A stretch of 64,000 nucleotides of DNA, from positions 124,001 through 188,000 of the forward strand of contig NZ_BCWR01000005.1 in NCBI RefSeq assembly GCF_001592305.1. Direction: 5' to 3'. The position numbers were made by a program, and so were the translations under genes. The notes beneath the pieces were generated by a model that made no database searches, was not told where the DNA came from, and saw only the letters and a list, made by a program, of their open reading frames with translations. Origin of the DNA: Hydrogenophaga taeniospiralis CCUG 15921. GTDB taxonomy: Bacteria > Pseudomonadota > Gammaproteobacteria > Burkholderiales > Burkholderiaceae_C. How positions within the stretch are numbered: position 1 is the first letter of the stretch; the number at the start of each line of letters is the position of its first letter. Shown one piece after another: positions 26,501 through 34,292 of this stretch.

Positions 26501-26907
26501 GCTTTGACTGGACGGGCGAGCACGTCCAGGCCGTCGCGCGCGAATTCGCACTGGACCCGGCCCAGGCCCGCGAGGCACTGGCCATGGCGCGGCGCATCGT
26601 GGCCGGCGAAGCGGCCTGGGTCTGGGACGCAGAGGTGCTCGACCACTGGGGCAACGAAGTCGAACTGTTTCACCAGGGCGAGCTGCTGCGGCTGGACCGG
26701 CTGGTGCGCGAGCGCGCCACCGGCACCTGGTGGGTGCTCGATTTCAAAAGCGCCGAACACCCCGAGCGCCAACCCGAACTGATCGCGCAGATGCGCCACT
26801 ACCAGCAGGCCATGGCCCAGGCGCGCCCCGGTGCGCCACTGCGCTTGGCCTTCATCAACCCCATGGGCCGGCTGATTCCACTGCCGGTCGAACTCCAGAC
26901 CCCATGA
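23506..26907 (+). CDS. addA: AddA-like UvrD-type helicase/nuclease
   Basis: A 1133-residue UvrD/Rep superfamily helicase-nuclease. Walker A is ACAGAGKTWML (residues 33-43). Other motifs include TFTKKAAGEM, LIDEFQDTNPLQW, VGDPKQSIYRFRRA, LLTIHGAKGLEA and YVALTRAEERL. A C-terminal RecB-type nuclease domain has the LDFKSAEH motif. It unwinds and resects DNA ends with the AddB-like partner for RecA loading. It is translationally coupled to both neighbours by ATGA overlaps. Confidence 0.9.
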   Translation: MTPAAYRINGAQVAREAFYALACDPARSIAVEACAGAGKTWMLVSRILRALLDGCAPQDILAITFTKKAAGEMRDRLNAELRRWAHLPDDALAGELRARGLSEADAVRRLPQARGLHARVTALGRTVQVRTFHSWFAALLRGAPLSVLQELQLPAQYELLEDDAQAVALVWPRFYAALSASADDKQDFMDSVAEHGRHQTLKALSNALQKRVEFALADAAGVVDSSVEPFAALYPNWAGLAAPELALLQPGARERWLARAKLLGGEANKTPKVAANAVVDAFELADEPALMVRRLALLRKGFFVASEDRLNTNLTKFAAAQDAEPELQDLCNARRQHTAWQYHQRMARLTRVLLVAYADLKRERGWVDMNDVEGAALRLLGDAELSGWMQQRLDARVRHVLIDEFQDTNPLQWQALYGWLSAYAGAGSGEAPCVFLVGDPKQSIYRFRRAEPQVFKAAQAFVVQGLAGALLSCDHTRRCAQGVVATLNSAMLAAVEAGEYSSGYRAHTTESLRPGEVIALPQLARSLRERAAGGDSDEPVWRDSLTTPRVLPEDTMSALEARQAADWVAAEIASGRVQADDIMVLSRRRERLAWMHDALLERGIASEQPEKLDLCEAPAVQDVVALLDALVSPRHDLSLARALKSPLFGWSDDALAQLARLRQRWTVRAEGDAMPLPVKPSWWDVLQRFAEASSSEQPDWLQRPGFDPQQAHEQARDFCATAERLALYRAWVHSLPPHDALSALYDHGDVLARFAQAVPPSQRGATLAQLRDLLAQSLAQDGGRFLSPYRLVRALKAGGIKATPSQTPGAVRLLTIHGAKGLEAHTVLMLDTDAGPSRPENMGVLVDWPGEDAAPRRFVFLASEKSPPACAASALELEQQARALEELNALYVALTRAEERLVISSFEPHQRGSATSWYQRLQPLASAVDAPPPAADAAPHMAHHGAFNLPGLPPVNVPGVQREAVDAAAIPAPPVDDTATRLGLALHRLLQWRPTPAQGFDWTGEHVQAVAREFALDPAQAREALAMARRIVAGEAAWVWDAEVLDHWGNEVELFHQGELLRLDRLVRERATGTWWVLDFKSAEHPERQPELIAQMRHYQQAMAQARPGAPLRLAFINPMGRLIPLPVELQTP

Positions 26908-28250
26908 CCGATTCCGACACCCAGCCCCATTTCAACCCGACCACGGCCGGCGCGGGCTTGCCCGCGCTGAGCGTCGATGTGGCCGTCATCGGCGGCGGCC
27001 CTGCCGGGCTGATGGCGGCCGAGGTCTTGAGCCGGGCGGGTCGGCGGGTGCACCTGTTCGACGCCATGCCCTCGGTGGGACGCAAGTTCCTGCTGGCGGG
27101 CAAGGGCGGCCTGAACCTGAGCCACGCCGAACCGCTGGAGGCTTTCATGGGCCGCTACGGCGAGCGCGCCGAAGTGCTGCGCCCCCTGCTGCAGGCCTTT
27201 GGCCCGCGGGCGGTGCGCGACTGGGCGGCGGGCCTGGGCATCGAGACCTTCGTCGGCACCTCGCAGCGGATTTTTCCCACCGACATGAAAGCCGCGCCGT
27301 TGCTGCGCGCCTGGCTTCAGCGCCTGCGCCACCCCGAAGCCGGCGGGCCGCCGGTGGTGTTCCACATGCGGCACCGCTGGCAGGGTTGGGCCGCTGATGA
27401 AGCCGCAGCCCCGGCCCTGTGCCTGACCACCCCGCAAGGCGCGCTGCAGGTGCATGCACGTGCCACCGTGCTCGCGCTCGGCGGCGCGAGCTGGGCCCGC
27501 CTGGGGTCCGACGGGGTCTGGGTGCCCTGGCTGCATCAGGCCGGCATCGACGTGGCGCCGCTGCAGCCCGCCAATTGCGGCTTTGACGTGGCGGGGTCGG
27601 CCGTGCACGGCATCGCTGCGGGCTGGAGCCCCCATTTCGCCAGCCGCTTTGCGGGCCAGCCGTTCAAATCCGTGGCCATCCGGTTCACCGACGGCCTGGG
27701 GCGCAGCTTTCAGCGCAAGGGCGAATTCGTCGCCACCGCCGGTGGCGTGGAAGGCAGCCTGATCTATGCCGCCTCCGGTCTGCTGCGCGACGAGATCGCC
27801 CGACAGGGCCGGGCCACTTTCGAACTCGACCTGCTGCCCGACCGCAGCGCGGAACACGTGCTGGCCCAGGTGGCGCATCCCCGCGGCTCGCGCAGCCTCT
27901 CGGGCCATCTCAAGAGCCGCCTGGGTCTGGACGGCATCAAGATGGCGCTGCTCAACGAATGTCTCGACAAGGACGCGCTCCACGACACAGCACGGCTGGC
28001 CGCCGCCATCAAGGCGCTGCCCATCACGCTGATCGCAGCGCGCCCGATCGATGAAGCCATCAGCAGCGCGGGCGGCGTGCGCTGGGAGGCGCTGGACGAG
28101 CGTTTGATGGTGAAGAACGTGCCGGGCCTGTTCTGCGCGGGCGAGATGCTGGACTGGGAGGCCCCCACCGGGGGCTATCTGCTCACCGCCTGCCTGGCCA
28201 GCGGCGTGGCCGCCGGCCAGGGCGCCGCCGCCTGGTTGAACGCGGCCTGA
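26904..28250 (+). CDS. HI0933-like/TIGR03862-family flavoprotein
   Basis: A 448-residue FAD-binding oxidoreductase. The dinucleotide-binding motif is VIGGGPAGLMAAEVL, followed by GRKFLLAGKGGLNLSH, characteristic of the family. The C-terminal FAD contact region is CAGEMLDWEAPTGGYLLTACLASG. The biochemical role of this family is not well settled. Its start overlaps the addA stop, so it is co-translated with a DNA-repair pair, which may or may not mean a shared function. Confidence 0.85.
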   Translation: MTDSDTQPHFNPTTAGAGLPALSVDVAVIGGGPAGLMAAEVLSRAGRRVHLFDAMPSVGRKFLLAGKGGLNLSHAEPLEAFMGRYGERAEVLRPLLQAFGPRAVRDWAAGLGIETFVGTSQRIFPTDMKAAPLLRAWLQRLRHPEAGGPPVVFHMRHRWQGWAADEAAAPALCLTTPQGALQVHARATVLALGGASWARLGSDGVWVPWLHQAGIDVAPLQPANCGFDVAGSAVHGIAAGWSPHFASRFAGQPFKSVAIRFTDGLGRSFQRKGEFVATAGGVEGSLIYAASGLLRDEIARQGRATFELDLLPDRSAEHVLAQVAHPRGSRSLSGHLKSRLGLDGIKMALLNECLDKDALHDTARLAAAIKALPITLIAARPIDEAISSAGGVRWEALDERLMVKNVPGLFCAGEMLDWEAPTGGYLLTACLASGVAAGQGAAAWLNAA

Positions 28251-28344
28251 AGCGGGCGTCATTCCGGGGCGTCATTCCGTTTTCACACGGGCTGCCTACA
28301 GTGGTCACAACCCGGTCACCGGACCCGGATCAGGAGTTGAAACC

Positions 28345-29337
28345 ATGTCTTTCCATGCACCCCACCGCCGCACATTCATCCGCCACCTGGCCATCGCCTC
28401 CCTGGGCCTGAGCGGGCTTGCCAGCCAGGCCGCTGGCACCTCCGAGCGGCCCATCAAGATCATCGTGCCCTTCGCGCCCGGCGCCGGCACCGATGCCATG
28501 GGGCGTCTGGTGGCGGCCAAGCTGGCCGAGCTGCTCAAGGCCACGGTGGTGGTGGAAAACCGGGTGGGCGCTTCGGGCGCGCTGGGGGCCCAGGCGGTCG
28601 CGCAGAGCGCGCCCGACGGACACACCCTGCTGTTGGCCGCCGCACCCTTCACCACCGTGGCCGCGGCCCTGCCCGGGGCCGGTTACGACCCCTTGGCCGA
28701 CTTCGCGCCGGTGGGCATGATCGCCCAGGGCCCGCTGGTCTGGGCGGCCAACCAGCAGTTGCCGGCGAACACGCTGCCGGAACTCGTGGCCCTGGCCCGC
28801 CAGCGCCCCGGCGCGCTCAACTACGGCTCGGCCGGTGTCGGCGGCATCAACCACCTGGTGCTGGAGTCGCTCAAGGCGCGCACCGGCACCTACATCACGC
28901 ACATTCCCTACCGCGGCATCGCGCCGGCCACCCTGGACGTGCTGTCGGGCGAAATCCATCTGCTGACCGGCACCATCCCCGCGCTCGCGCCCTACATCCG
29001 CGACGGCCGGCTCAAGGCGCTGGCGGTCACCAGCGAGCGCCGCAGCCCGGCCTTGCCGCAGGTGCCCAGCATGGCCGAGTCCGGCATGGCCGGCTTTGAC
29101 GTGTTGAACTATTTCGCCCTGATGGCGCCACGCGACACCCCCGCGCCGGTGGTGGAACGGCTCAACACGGCACTCGCGCAGCTGGTGGACATGCCGGACG
29201 TGAAGGCCCGCCTGACACTGGACGCGCTGGAGCCCGCCACAGGCACGCCCGCCGCGCTGGCGAGCTTCCTGCGAAAGGACTTTGAGGGTTGGAAAAACGT
29301 GGTTCAGCGCCAGAACCTGAAGATCGACGCGTTCTGA
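28345..29337 (+). CDS. Bug/TctC-family periplasmic solute-binding protein
   Basis: A 330-residue binding protein of the tripartite tricarboxylate transporter type, greatly expanded in Burkholderiales. A Tat-like signal (HRRTFIRHLAIASLGLSG) precedes the mature protein. Family motifs are IIVPFAPGAGTDAMGR, ENRVGASG and HIPYRGIAPA. No tctA or tctB membrane genes lie nearby, so it is an orphan. The ligand is unknown and is probably a small carboxylate. Confidence 0.88.
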   Translation: MSFHAPHRRTFIRHLAIASLGLSGLASQAAGTSERPIKIIVPFAPGAGTDAMGRLVAAKLAELLKATVVVENRVGASGALGAQAVAQSAPDGHTLLLAAAPFTTVAAALPGAGYDPLADFAPVGMIAQGPLVWAANQQLPANTLPELVALARQRPGALNYGSAGVGGINHLVLESLKARTGTYITHIPYRGIAPATLDVLSGEIHLLTGTIPALAPYIRDGRLKALAVTSERRSPALPQVPSMAESGMAGFDVLNYFALMAPRDTPAPVVERLNTALAQLVDMPDVKARLTLDALEPATGTPAALASFLRKDFEGWKNVVQRQNLKIDAF

Positions 29338-29367
29338 GAACGGCCGGCAGGGGGCTGAATCGAAAAA

Positions 29368-29472
29368 AGGGGGGTGACGAGCCTTGACCCCGGCACTGGA
29401 TTCACAGTTAGGGCTGCTTGGTTCCCCACCTGACCCGGTTGGCCGCTTCACCATGCGGGAAGGCCCGTCGGG
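29368..29472 (-). ncRNA. ffs: 4.5S signal recognition particle RNA
   Basis: Minus-strand RNA. The SRP domain IV hallmark is GGTCAGGTGGGGAACC followed by AAGCAGCC, which places the GGAA tetraloop and the conserved asymmetric loop. The ends pair (GACGGGCCTT near 29466-29457 with AAGGCTCGTC near 29387-29378). A C-run and then TTTTTT at the 3' end act as terminator. It lies just upstream of dnaX but is transcribed away from it. Exact ends are estimated to within a few bases. Confidence 0.9.
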
Positions 29473-29534
29473 GTCGATTGTAGGCGATGGCGAGCGGGTC
29501 CGCTGCCGTGGGGGCGCCGCTTAGAATCGAAGCC

Positions 29535-31562
29535 ATGTCCTATGTCGTCCTGGCCCGCAAATACCGCCCGCGCAATTTCACCGAAATGGTGGGGCAGGAG
29601 CACGTGGTCCGGGCGCTGTCCAACGCACTGACCACCCAGCGGCTGCACCACGCCTACCTGTTTACCGGCACCCGCGGCGTGGGCAAGACCACCGTCTCGC
29701 GCATCCTGGCCAAGTCGCTCAACTGCCTGGGGGCGGACGGGCAGGGCGGCATCACCGCCGAACCCTGCGGCGTGTGCCAGGCCTGTACCGACATCGATGC
29801 CGGCCGTTTCGTGGACTACACAGAACTCGACGCCGCGTCCAACCGAGGCGTGGACGAGGTGCAGGCGCTGCTGGAACAGGCGGTCTACAAGCCGGTGCAG
29901 GGCCGCTTCAAGGTCTTCATGATCGACGAGGTGCACATGCTCACCGGGCACGCGTTCAACGCGATGCTCAAGACGCTGGAAGAGCCGCCCGAGTACCTCA
30001 AGTTCGTGCTGGCCACGACCGACCCCCAGAAGGTGCCCGTCACCGTGCTCTCGCGCTGCCTGCAGTTCAACCTGCGGCCCATGGCGCCCGAAACCGTGCT
30101 GGAACACCTGCGGCAGGTGCTGCAGTCCGAAAGCGTGCCGGCCGAGGCGCAGGCGTTGCGCCTGATCTCGCGCGCCGCGCGTGGCTCCATGCGCGACGCG
30201 CTCTCGTTGACCGACCAGGCCATTGCCTTTGGCGGCGGCCAGCTGCAGGAGGCCACGGTGCGCCAGATGCTGGGCGCGGTGGACCGCTCGCATGTGCTGC
30301 GCCTGATCGACGCGCTGGCGCGGGGCGACGGCGCCACCGTGGTGAACACCATCGAGACCTTGCGTGTGGATGGCCTGAACGCGGCCTCCACGCTGGAAGA
30401 GATGACCGGCGTGTTGCAACGCATGGCGGTGCTGCAGGCGGTACCCGAGCGCGCCGGCTCTCAGGACCTGGACGACCCGGATGCTGCCGAGATCGTGCGT
30501 CTGGCCAACGATCTGCCCGCCGATGAAACCCAGCTGCTGTACAGCCTGTGCCTGCACGGCCGTGGTGAACTGGGCCTGGCGCCCGACGAGTACGCGGCGC
30601 TCACCATGGTGCTGCTGCGCCTGCTGGCGTTCAAACCCGCCAGCGCCGAAACCCGCGCACCGGCGGAAAAAAAAACACTGAAAACAGGGGCTGAGGCCCC
30701 GAACACCCCGTCCCAGGCACCTCCCACGCCTCCCGCGCCGCTTGTGCGCGCACCGCAGACGCCAGCGGCACCGGTGGCCCCGGTGGCCGTACCCGCCCAG
30801 CCACCACAGGCCCCGACAGCGACGGCACCCGCCGCCGCCGCGAGAACCGATGCGCCGCCGCCGCCCGCCCCCGAGGGGTCCGTTCACCCAGCGGTGGCAG
30901 CGTCAAACACGGCGCCCAACGACGAGGATCTGCCGCCCTGGGTTGATGAAGAGCCTGCGCCACCCGAAGAAGGCGTGCAGACCTCGCGCCGCGTGGTGGC
31001 GATTCCGGTGCGGGACCCGGGGCCCTCGCAACGGCTGGACCAGCGGCGCGACCCGGGCGAGGCCCGCCCCGTGCCCGAGGTGGTGCCCAGCCCCGAGGGC
31101 GATTTCTGGTTCGACACCGTGATGCAGCTGGTGCGTGCTGAAGCGGTGACCGCGCTGGTACGCGAGCTCGGCCTGCAGTCTCAGCTGGTGGCGCGCGACA
31201 GCGGCCAGTGGGTGTTGCGGGTGGAGCGCGAGTCGCTCAACCAGGGCAACATCCGCGAGCGGCTGGCCACGGCGCTGGGCACTGTGGGGCACGAGGTCCG
31301 GCTGGCGGTTGAAATCGGGCCGGTGCAGGACTCCCCCTCGTTGCGCCTGGCCGCCGAGGCCGCGCGCCGCCAGCGCGAGGCCGAACAACGCATCATGGAC
31401 GACCCGTTCGTGCAGAGCATGATGCGCGACTTTGGCGGCAGAATCGTGCCCGGCACACTCAAGGCCACGGCGGCCATGCAAACCCAGGCCGCGCCGCTGC
31501 GCGGATCGCCGTCTCCCGACGGGGCCCACGCATCCAGCGGTGGCCTGTCGGCGGATCGCTGA
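29535..31562 (+). CDS. dnaX: DNA polymerase III subunits tau (and gamma)
   Basis: A 675-residue clamp-loader ATPase. Walker A is GTRGVGKTT (45-53), the zinc site has cysteines at 64, 78, 81 and 84, the DExx box is MIDEVHML, and the SRC motif is in VLSRCLQF. After about residue 375 comes a Pro/Ala-rich linker and then the tau C-terminal domain that binds the polymerase. Codons 378-381 contain a run of nine A followed by a hairpin. A -1 shift there gives a short gamma-like product. The ATG at 29535 gives the family N-terminus MSYVVLARKYRP. It lies upstream of ybaB and recR, as in many bacteria. Confidence 0.97.
   Translation: MSYVVLARKYRPRNFTEMVGQEHVVRALSNALTTQRLHHAYLFTGTRGVGKTTVSRILAKSLNCLGADGQGGITAEPCGVCQACTDIDAGRFVDYTELDAASNRGVDEVQALLEQAVYKPVQGRFKVFMIDEVHMLTGHAFNAMLKTLEEPPEYLKFVLATTDPQKVPVTVLSRCLQFNLRPMAPETVLEHLRQVLQSESVPAEAQALRLISRAARGSMRDALSLTDQAIAFGGGQLQEATVRQMLGAVDRSHVLRLIDALARGDGATVVNTIETLRVDGLNAASTLEEMTGVLQRMAVLQAVPERAGSQDLDDPDAAEIVRLANDLPADETQLLYSLCLHGRGELGLAPDEYAALTMVLLRLLAFKPASAETRAPAEKKTLKTGAEAPNTPSQAPPTPPAPLVRAPQTPAAPVAPVAVPAQPPQAPTATAPAAAARTDAPPPPAPEGSVHPAVAASNTAPNDEDLPPWVDEEPAPPEEGVQTSRRVVAIPVRDPGPSQRLDQRRDPGEARPVPEVVPSPEGDFWFDTVMQLVRAEAVTALVRELGLQSQLVARDSGQWVLRVERESLNQGNIRERLATALGTVGHEVRLAVEIGPVQDSPSLRLAAEAARRQREAEQRIMDDPFVQSMMRDFGGRIVPGTLKATAAMQTQAAPLRGSPSPDGAHASSGGLSADR
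30667..30700 (+). promoter_or_regulatory. Programmed frameshift or slippage site in dnaX
   Basis: Nine consecutive A (30667-30675) are followed eleven bases later by a GGGGC-TGAG-GCCCC stem-loop (30687-30700). A -1 shift after Lys380 reads AAC ACT GAA AAC AGG GGC TGA, stopping at 30692-30694 inside the hairpin loop. The product would be about 386 residues and keep the three ATPase/collar domains, like E. coli gamma. Ribosomal shifting or polymerase slippage on the A-run could both produce it. Confidence 0.75.
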
Positions 31563-31607
31563 ACCCTCCATTTCTTTCGCAATCGACCCCCAACCAAGGA
31601 AAAAGTC

Positions 31608-31940
31608 ATGTTCAACAAAGGACAACTCGCGGGCCTCATGAAGCAGGCCCAGGCCATGCAGGACAACCTGAAAAAGGCCCAGGACGAACTGGCCTTCATC
31701 GAAGTCACCGGTGAGTCCGGCGCCGGGCTGGTGAAGGTGCTCATGACCTGCAAGCACGATGTGAAGCGCGTCACCATCGACCCCAGCCTGCTGGCCGACG
31801 ACAAGGACATGCTCGAAGACCTCGTGGCCGCGGCTTTCAACGCGGCGGTGCGCAAGGCCGAAGAAACCACCAACGAGAAGATGGGCAAGCTCACGGCCGG
31901 CATGCCGGGCCTGCCCGGCGGGATGAAGTTCCCCTTCTGA
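31608..31940 (+). CDS. ybaB: YbaB/EbfC nucleoid-associated protein
   Basis: A 110-residue YbaB/EbfC family DNA-binding protein. It has the typical N-terminal helix ([22 protein letters not shown]), the [14 protein letters not shown] strand pair and a Gly-rich C-terminus ([13 protein letters not shown]). It binds DNA as a tweezer-like dimer. It sits between dnaX and recR, the widely conserved order. Confidence 0.96.
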   Translation: MFNKGQLAGLMKQAQAMQDNLKKAQDELAFIEVTGESGAGLVKVLMTCKHDVKRVTIDPSLLADDKDMLEDLVAAAFNAAVRKAEETTNEKMGKLTAGMPGLPGGMKFPF

Positions 31941-31988
31941 GCGCGGCCGAACTGGCCGCAGGCCGGCATTCAAAAAAGCAAGATTCCC

Positions 31989-32606
31989 ATGGCTGAAAAC
32001 CACCCCCTTGAACTGCTCGTGCAGGCGCTGCGCCGCCTGCCGGGGGTGGGTGTCAAGTCCGCCCAGCGCATGGCCTACCACCTGCTGCAGCACGACCGCG
32101 AGGGCGCCTTGCACCTGGCCCAGGCCCTGCAGCACGCCTGCGCCGAGGTGCGCCATTGCGCGCTCTGCCACACCTTCACCGAAGACGATGTGTGCGCCAC
32201 CTGTCGCGACCCGCGGCGGGACCACAGCCAGCTGTGTGTGGTGGAGAACCCGGCCGATCTGGCGGCCATGGAGCGCACCGGTGCCTACAAGGGGCTGTAC
32301 TTCGTGCTCATGGGCAAGCTTAGCCCGCTCGATGACGTGGGACCGCGCGACATCGGCTTGCAGAAGCTCTTTGACCGCGTCGATGCGCCCGCCGGCGGCG
32401 AAGCGGGCGCTGAGCGCGAGGTGCGCGAGGTGATCCTGGCGACCAACTTCACAGCCGAAGGGGAAACCACGGCACACGTGATTGCGCAGGGGCTCAAGGC
32501 CCGGGGGGTCAACGTCACGCGGCTGGCGCGCGGTGTGCCGGTGGGCAGCGAACTCGAATATGTGGACCTGGGCACCATCGCCCATGCCCTGGTGGACCGG
32601 CGCTGA
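31989..32606 (+). CDS. recR: Recombination mediator RecR
   Basis: A 205-residue RecR. It has a helix-hairpin-helix ([20 protein letters not shown]), a zinc finger [16 protein letters not shown], and a Toprim domain ([19 protein letters not shown] ... [12 protein letters not shown]). It acts with RecO and RecF to load RecA on gaps. It follows ybaB by 48 bases. Confidence 0.97.
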   Translation: MAENHPLELLVQALRRLPGVGVKSAQRMAYHLLQHDREGALHLAQALQHACAEVRHCALCHTFTEDDVCATCRDPRRDHSQLCVVENPADLAAMERTGAYKGLYFVLMGKLSPLDDVGPRDIGLQKLFDRVDAPAGGEAGAEREVREVILATNFTAEGETTAHVIAQGLKARGVNVTRLARGVPVGSELEYVDLGTIAHALVDRR

Positions 32607-32640
32607 ACCACACGCCGGGCAACTGAAAGACCTTTCATTC

Positions 32641-33045
32641 ATGAAATTTGCAGGCCTGACCCTGGCTTACTGGGCCGTCCTGGCAACGGCGTTGTTGCCT
32701 TTCCTGTGTGGCTATCTGGCCAAGTGGGGCCGGCTGGGCAAGCCCCGGCGTGAAGGGGGCTATGACAACCACAACCCGCGCGCCTGGCTGGCGCGCCAGA
32801 CCGACTGGCGCGCGCGGGCTAATGCCGCGCAGGCCAACAGCTTCGAAGCGCTGCCACTGTTTATCGGGGCCGTGATCATTGCCCACCAGCTGGGTGCGCC
32901 GCAGGTGCGCCTGGACCTGCTGGCCTTCGTGTTCGTGGTGCTGCGGCTGATCTACATCATGATGTACGTGGCCGATCTGGCCCTGGCGCGCAGCATGACC
33001 TGGGCCTTGGCGCTGCTGGTGAACATCGCCATCCTGTTCGTCTGA
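32641..33045 (+). CDS. MAPEG-family membrane protein
   Basis: A 134-residue protein with four hydrophobic spans and the family motif NPRAWLARQTDWRARANAAQANSFEALPLF, where polar residues at a membrane interface bind glutathione in eukaryotic members. Bacterial members are mostly uncharacterised. It starts 34 bases after recR and may be read through from that operon. Confidence 0.85.
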   Translation: MKFAGLTLAYWAVLATALLPFLCGYLAKWGRLGKPRREGGYDNHNPRAWLARQTDWRARANAAQANSFEALPLFIGAVIIAHQLGAPQVRLDLLAFVFVVLRLIYIMMYVADLALARSMTWALALLVNIAILFV

Positions 33046-33216
33046 ACGTCGCGCGTTCCTGAAGCCTCTCGCGCCTGCGCACGCAGGGCGAGACCGGTTA
33101 CTTTTGCTTGCGTTTTCCCTCGGTGGAAACCCGCTCGGGATTGATCCCGATGCGGCTGGGGCCGGCCTCGCTTAGCCTTGCTGCAGCTTGGGTACCAGTG
33201 CAGGAAGGGATGTTTC

Positions 33217-34272
33217 ATGTGGACTCGTCGTGGGTGGTGTCGGGTGTGCGCGTCGGCGCTGCTGGGCACCGTTCCGCCCGCAACCTGGGCGCAGGGGCCC
33301 GGCCCGGCTCCCTTGCCTCGCGCGGGCAGCTCCCGCGTGGTGGTGGCGGTAGAAGACAAGACCGCTTTCTGCTACCTGCCGCTGACCGTGGCCGAGCGCA
33401 TGGGCTACTTTGCCAACGAAGGGCTGGACGTGCAGGTGCGCGAGTTCAGCGATCCCGGTCAGGCCCTGCAGGCGGTGCTTCTGGGTTCGGCACAGGTGTT
33501 CTCGGGGCCCTTCAGCAGCATCATCAACATGCAGGCCCGTGGCCAGATGTTCCAGTCGTTCGTGTTGCAGGGGCGCGCACCCCAGATCGTGCTGGGTGTC
33601 TCGCTTCAGACCCTGGGCCACTACCGCGGCTTGCGCGACCTGCGCGGCAAGAAGCTGGGCATCATGGCGCTCGGATCGGGCACACACAAAGTGGCGCGTC
33701 TGGTGCTGGCGCGCGCCGGGCTGGGCGCGCAGGACATTCAGTACACACCCCTGCCCAGCGCGACTTCCGCGGTGGCGGCGTTTCGTGCTGGAGCGATCGA
33801 CGCGATCTGCTACACCGACCCGGTCATCACGCAGCTGGAGCAGGGGGGCGAGTTGCGGGTGGTGGCCGACACGCGCACCTTGCGTGGGAGCGCCGAGGTG
33901 TTTGGCGGGACCTTGCCGGCGGCCTGTCTGAGTGCGCCGGGGGCCTTTCTGGCTGGCAACGCACGCCAGAGCCAGGCCCTGACCGATGCGATGGTGCACG
34001 CCCTGAAGTGGCTGCAGACGGCGGGCCCGTCCGACATCATCAAGGTGGTGCCGGAGCGCTATTTCCTGGGCGACCGGGCGCTGTACCTGGCCGCCTTCAG
34101 CCGGGCGCGGGAAGCCTGGGCGCCCGACGGGCTGATGCCGGAGGATGGGCCCGTCACCGCAGCGCGCATGCTGGCTTATTTTGACCCATCGACGCAGTTG
34201 CAGCGCGTGGACCTGGCGCGCACCTTCACCAACGATTTCGCCCGCAAGGCCAAGGCCCGGTTCAAGGCCTGA
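33217..34272 (+). CDS. Orphan NMT1/SsuA-type periplasmic binding protein
   Basis: A 351-residue binding protein of the NMT1/THI5/SsuA fold. The signal peptide is Arg- and Trp-rich (MWTRRGWC..ATWAQ). Core segments include LTVAERMGYFANEGLDVQV, GSGTHKVARL and YTDPVITQL. The ATG at 33217 has AGGAAGG eight bases upstream. No permease or ATPase gene is adjacent. Ligands of this family include taurine, nitrate, thiamine precursors and aromatic acids, and none can be chosen here. It is convergent with mltD. Confidence 0.8.
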   Translation: MWTRRGWCRVCASALLGTVPPATWAQGPGPAPLPRAGSSRVVVAVEDKTAFCYLPLTVAERMGYFANEGLDVQVREFSDPGQALQAVLLGSAQVFSGPFSSIINMQARGQMFQSFVLQGRAPQIVLGVSLQTLGHYRGLRDLRGKKLGIMALGSGTHKVARLVLARAGLGAQDIQYTPLPSATSAVAAFRAGAIDAICYTDPVITQLEQGGELRVVADTRTLRGSAEVFGGTLPAACLSAPGAFLAGNARQSQALTDAMVHALKWLQTAGPSDIIKVVPERYFLGDRALYLAAFSRAREAWAPDGLMPEDGPVTAARMLAYFDPSTQLQRVDLARTFTNDFARKAKARFKA

Positions 34273-34292
34273 GCCACACCCACCCGCCGCTT

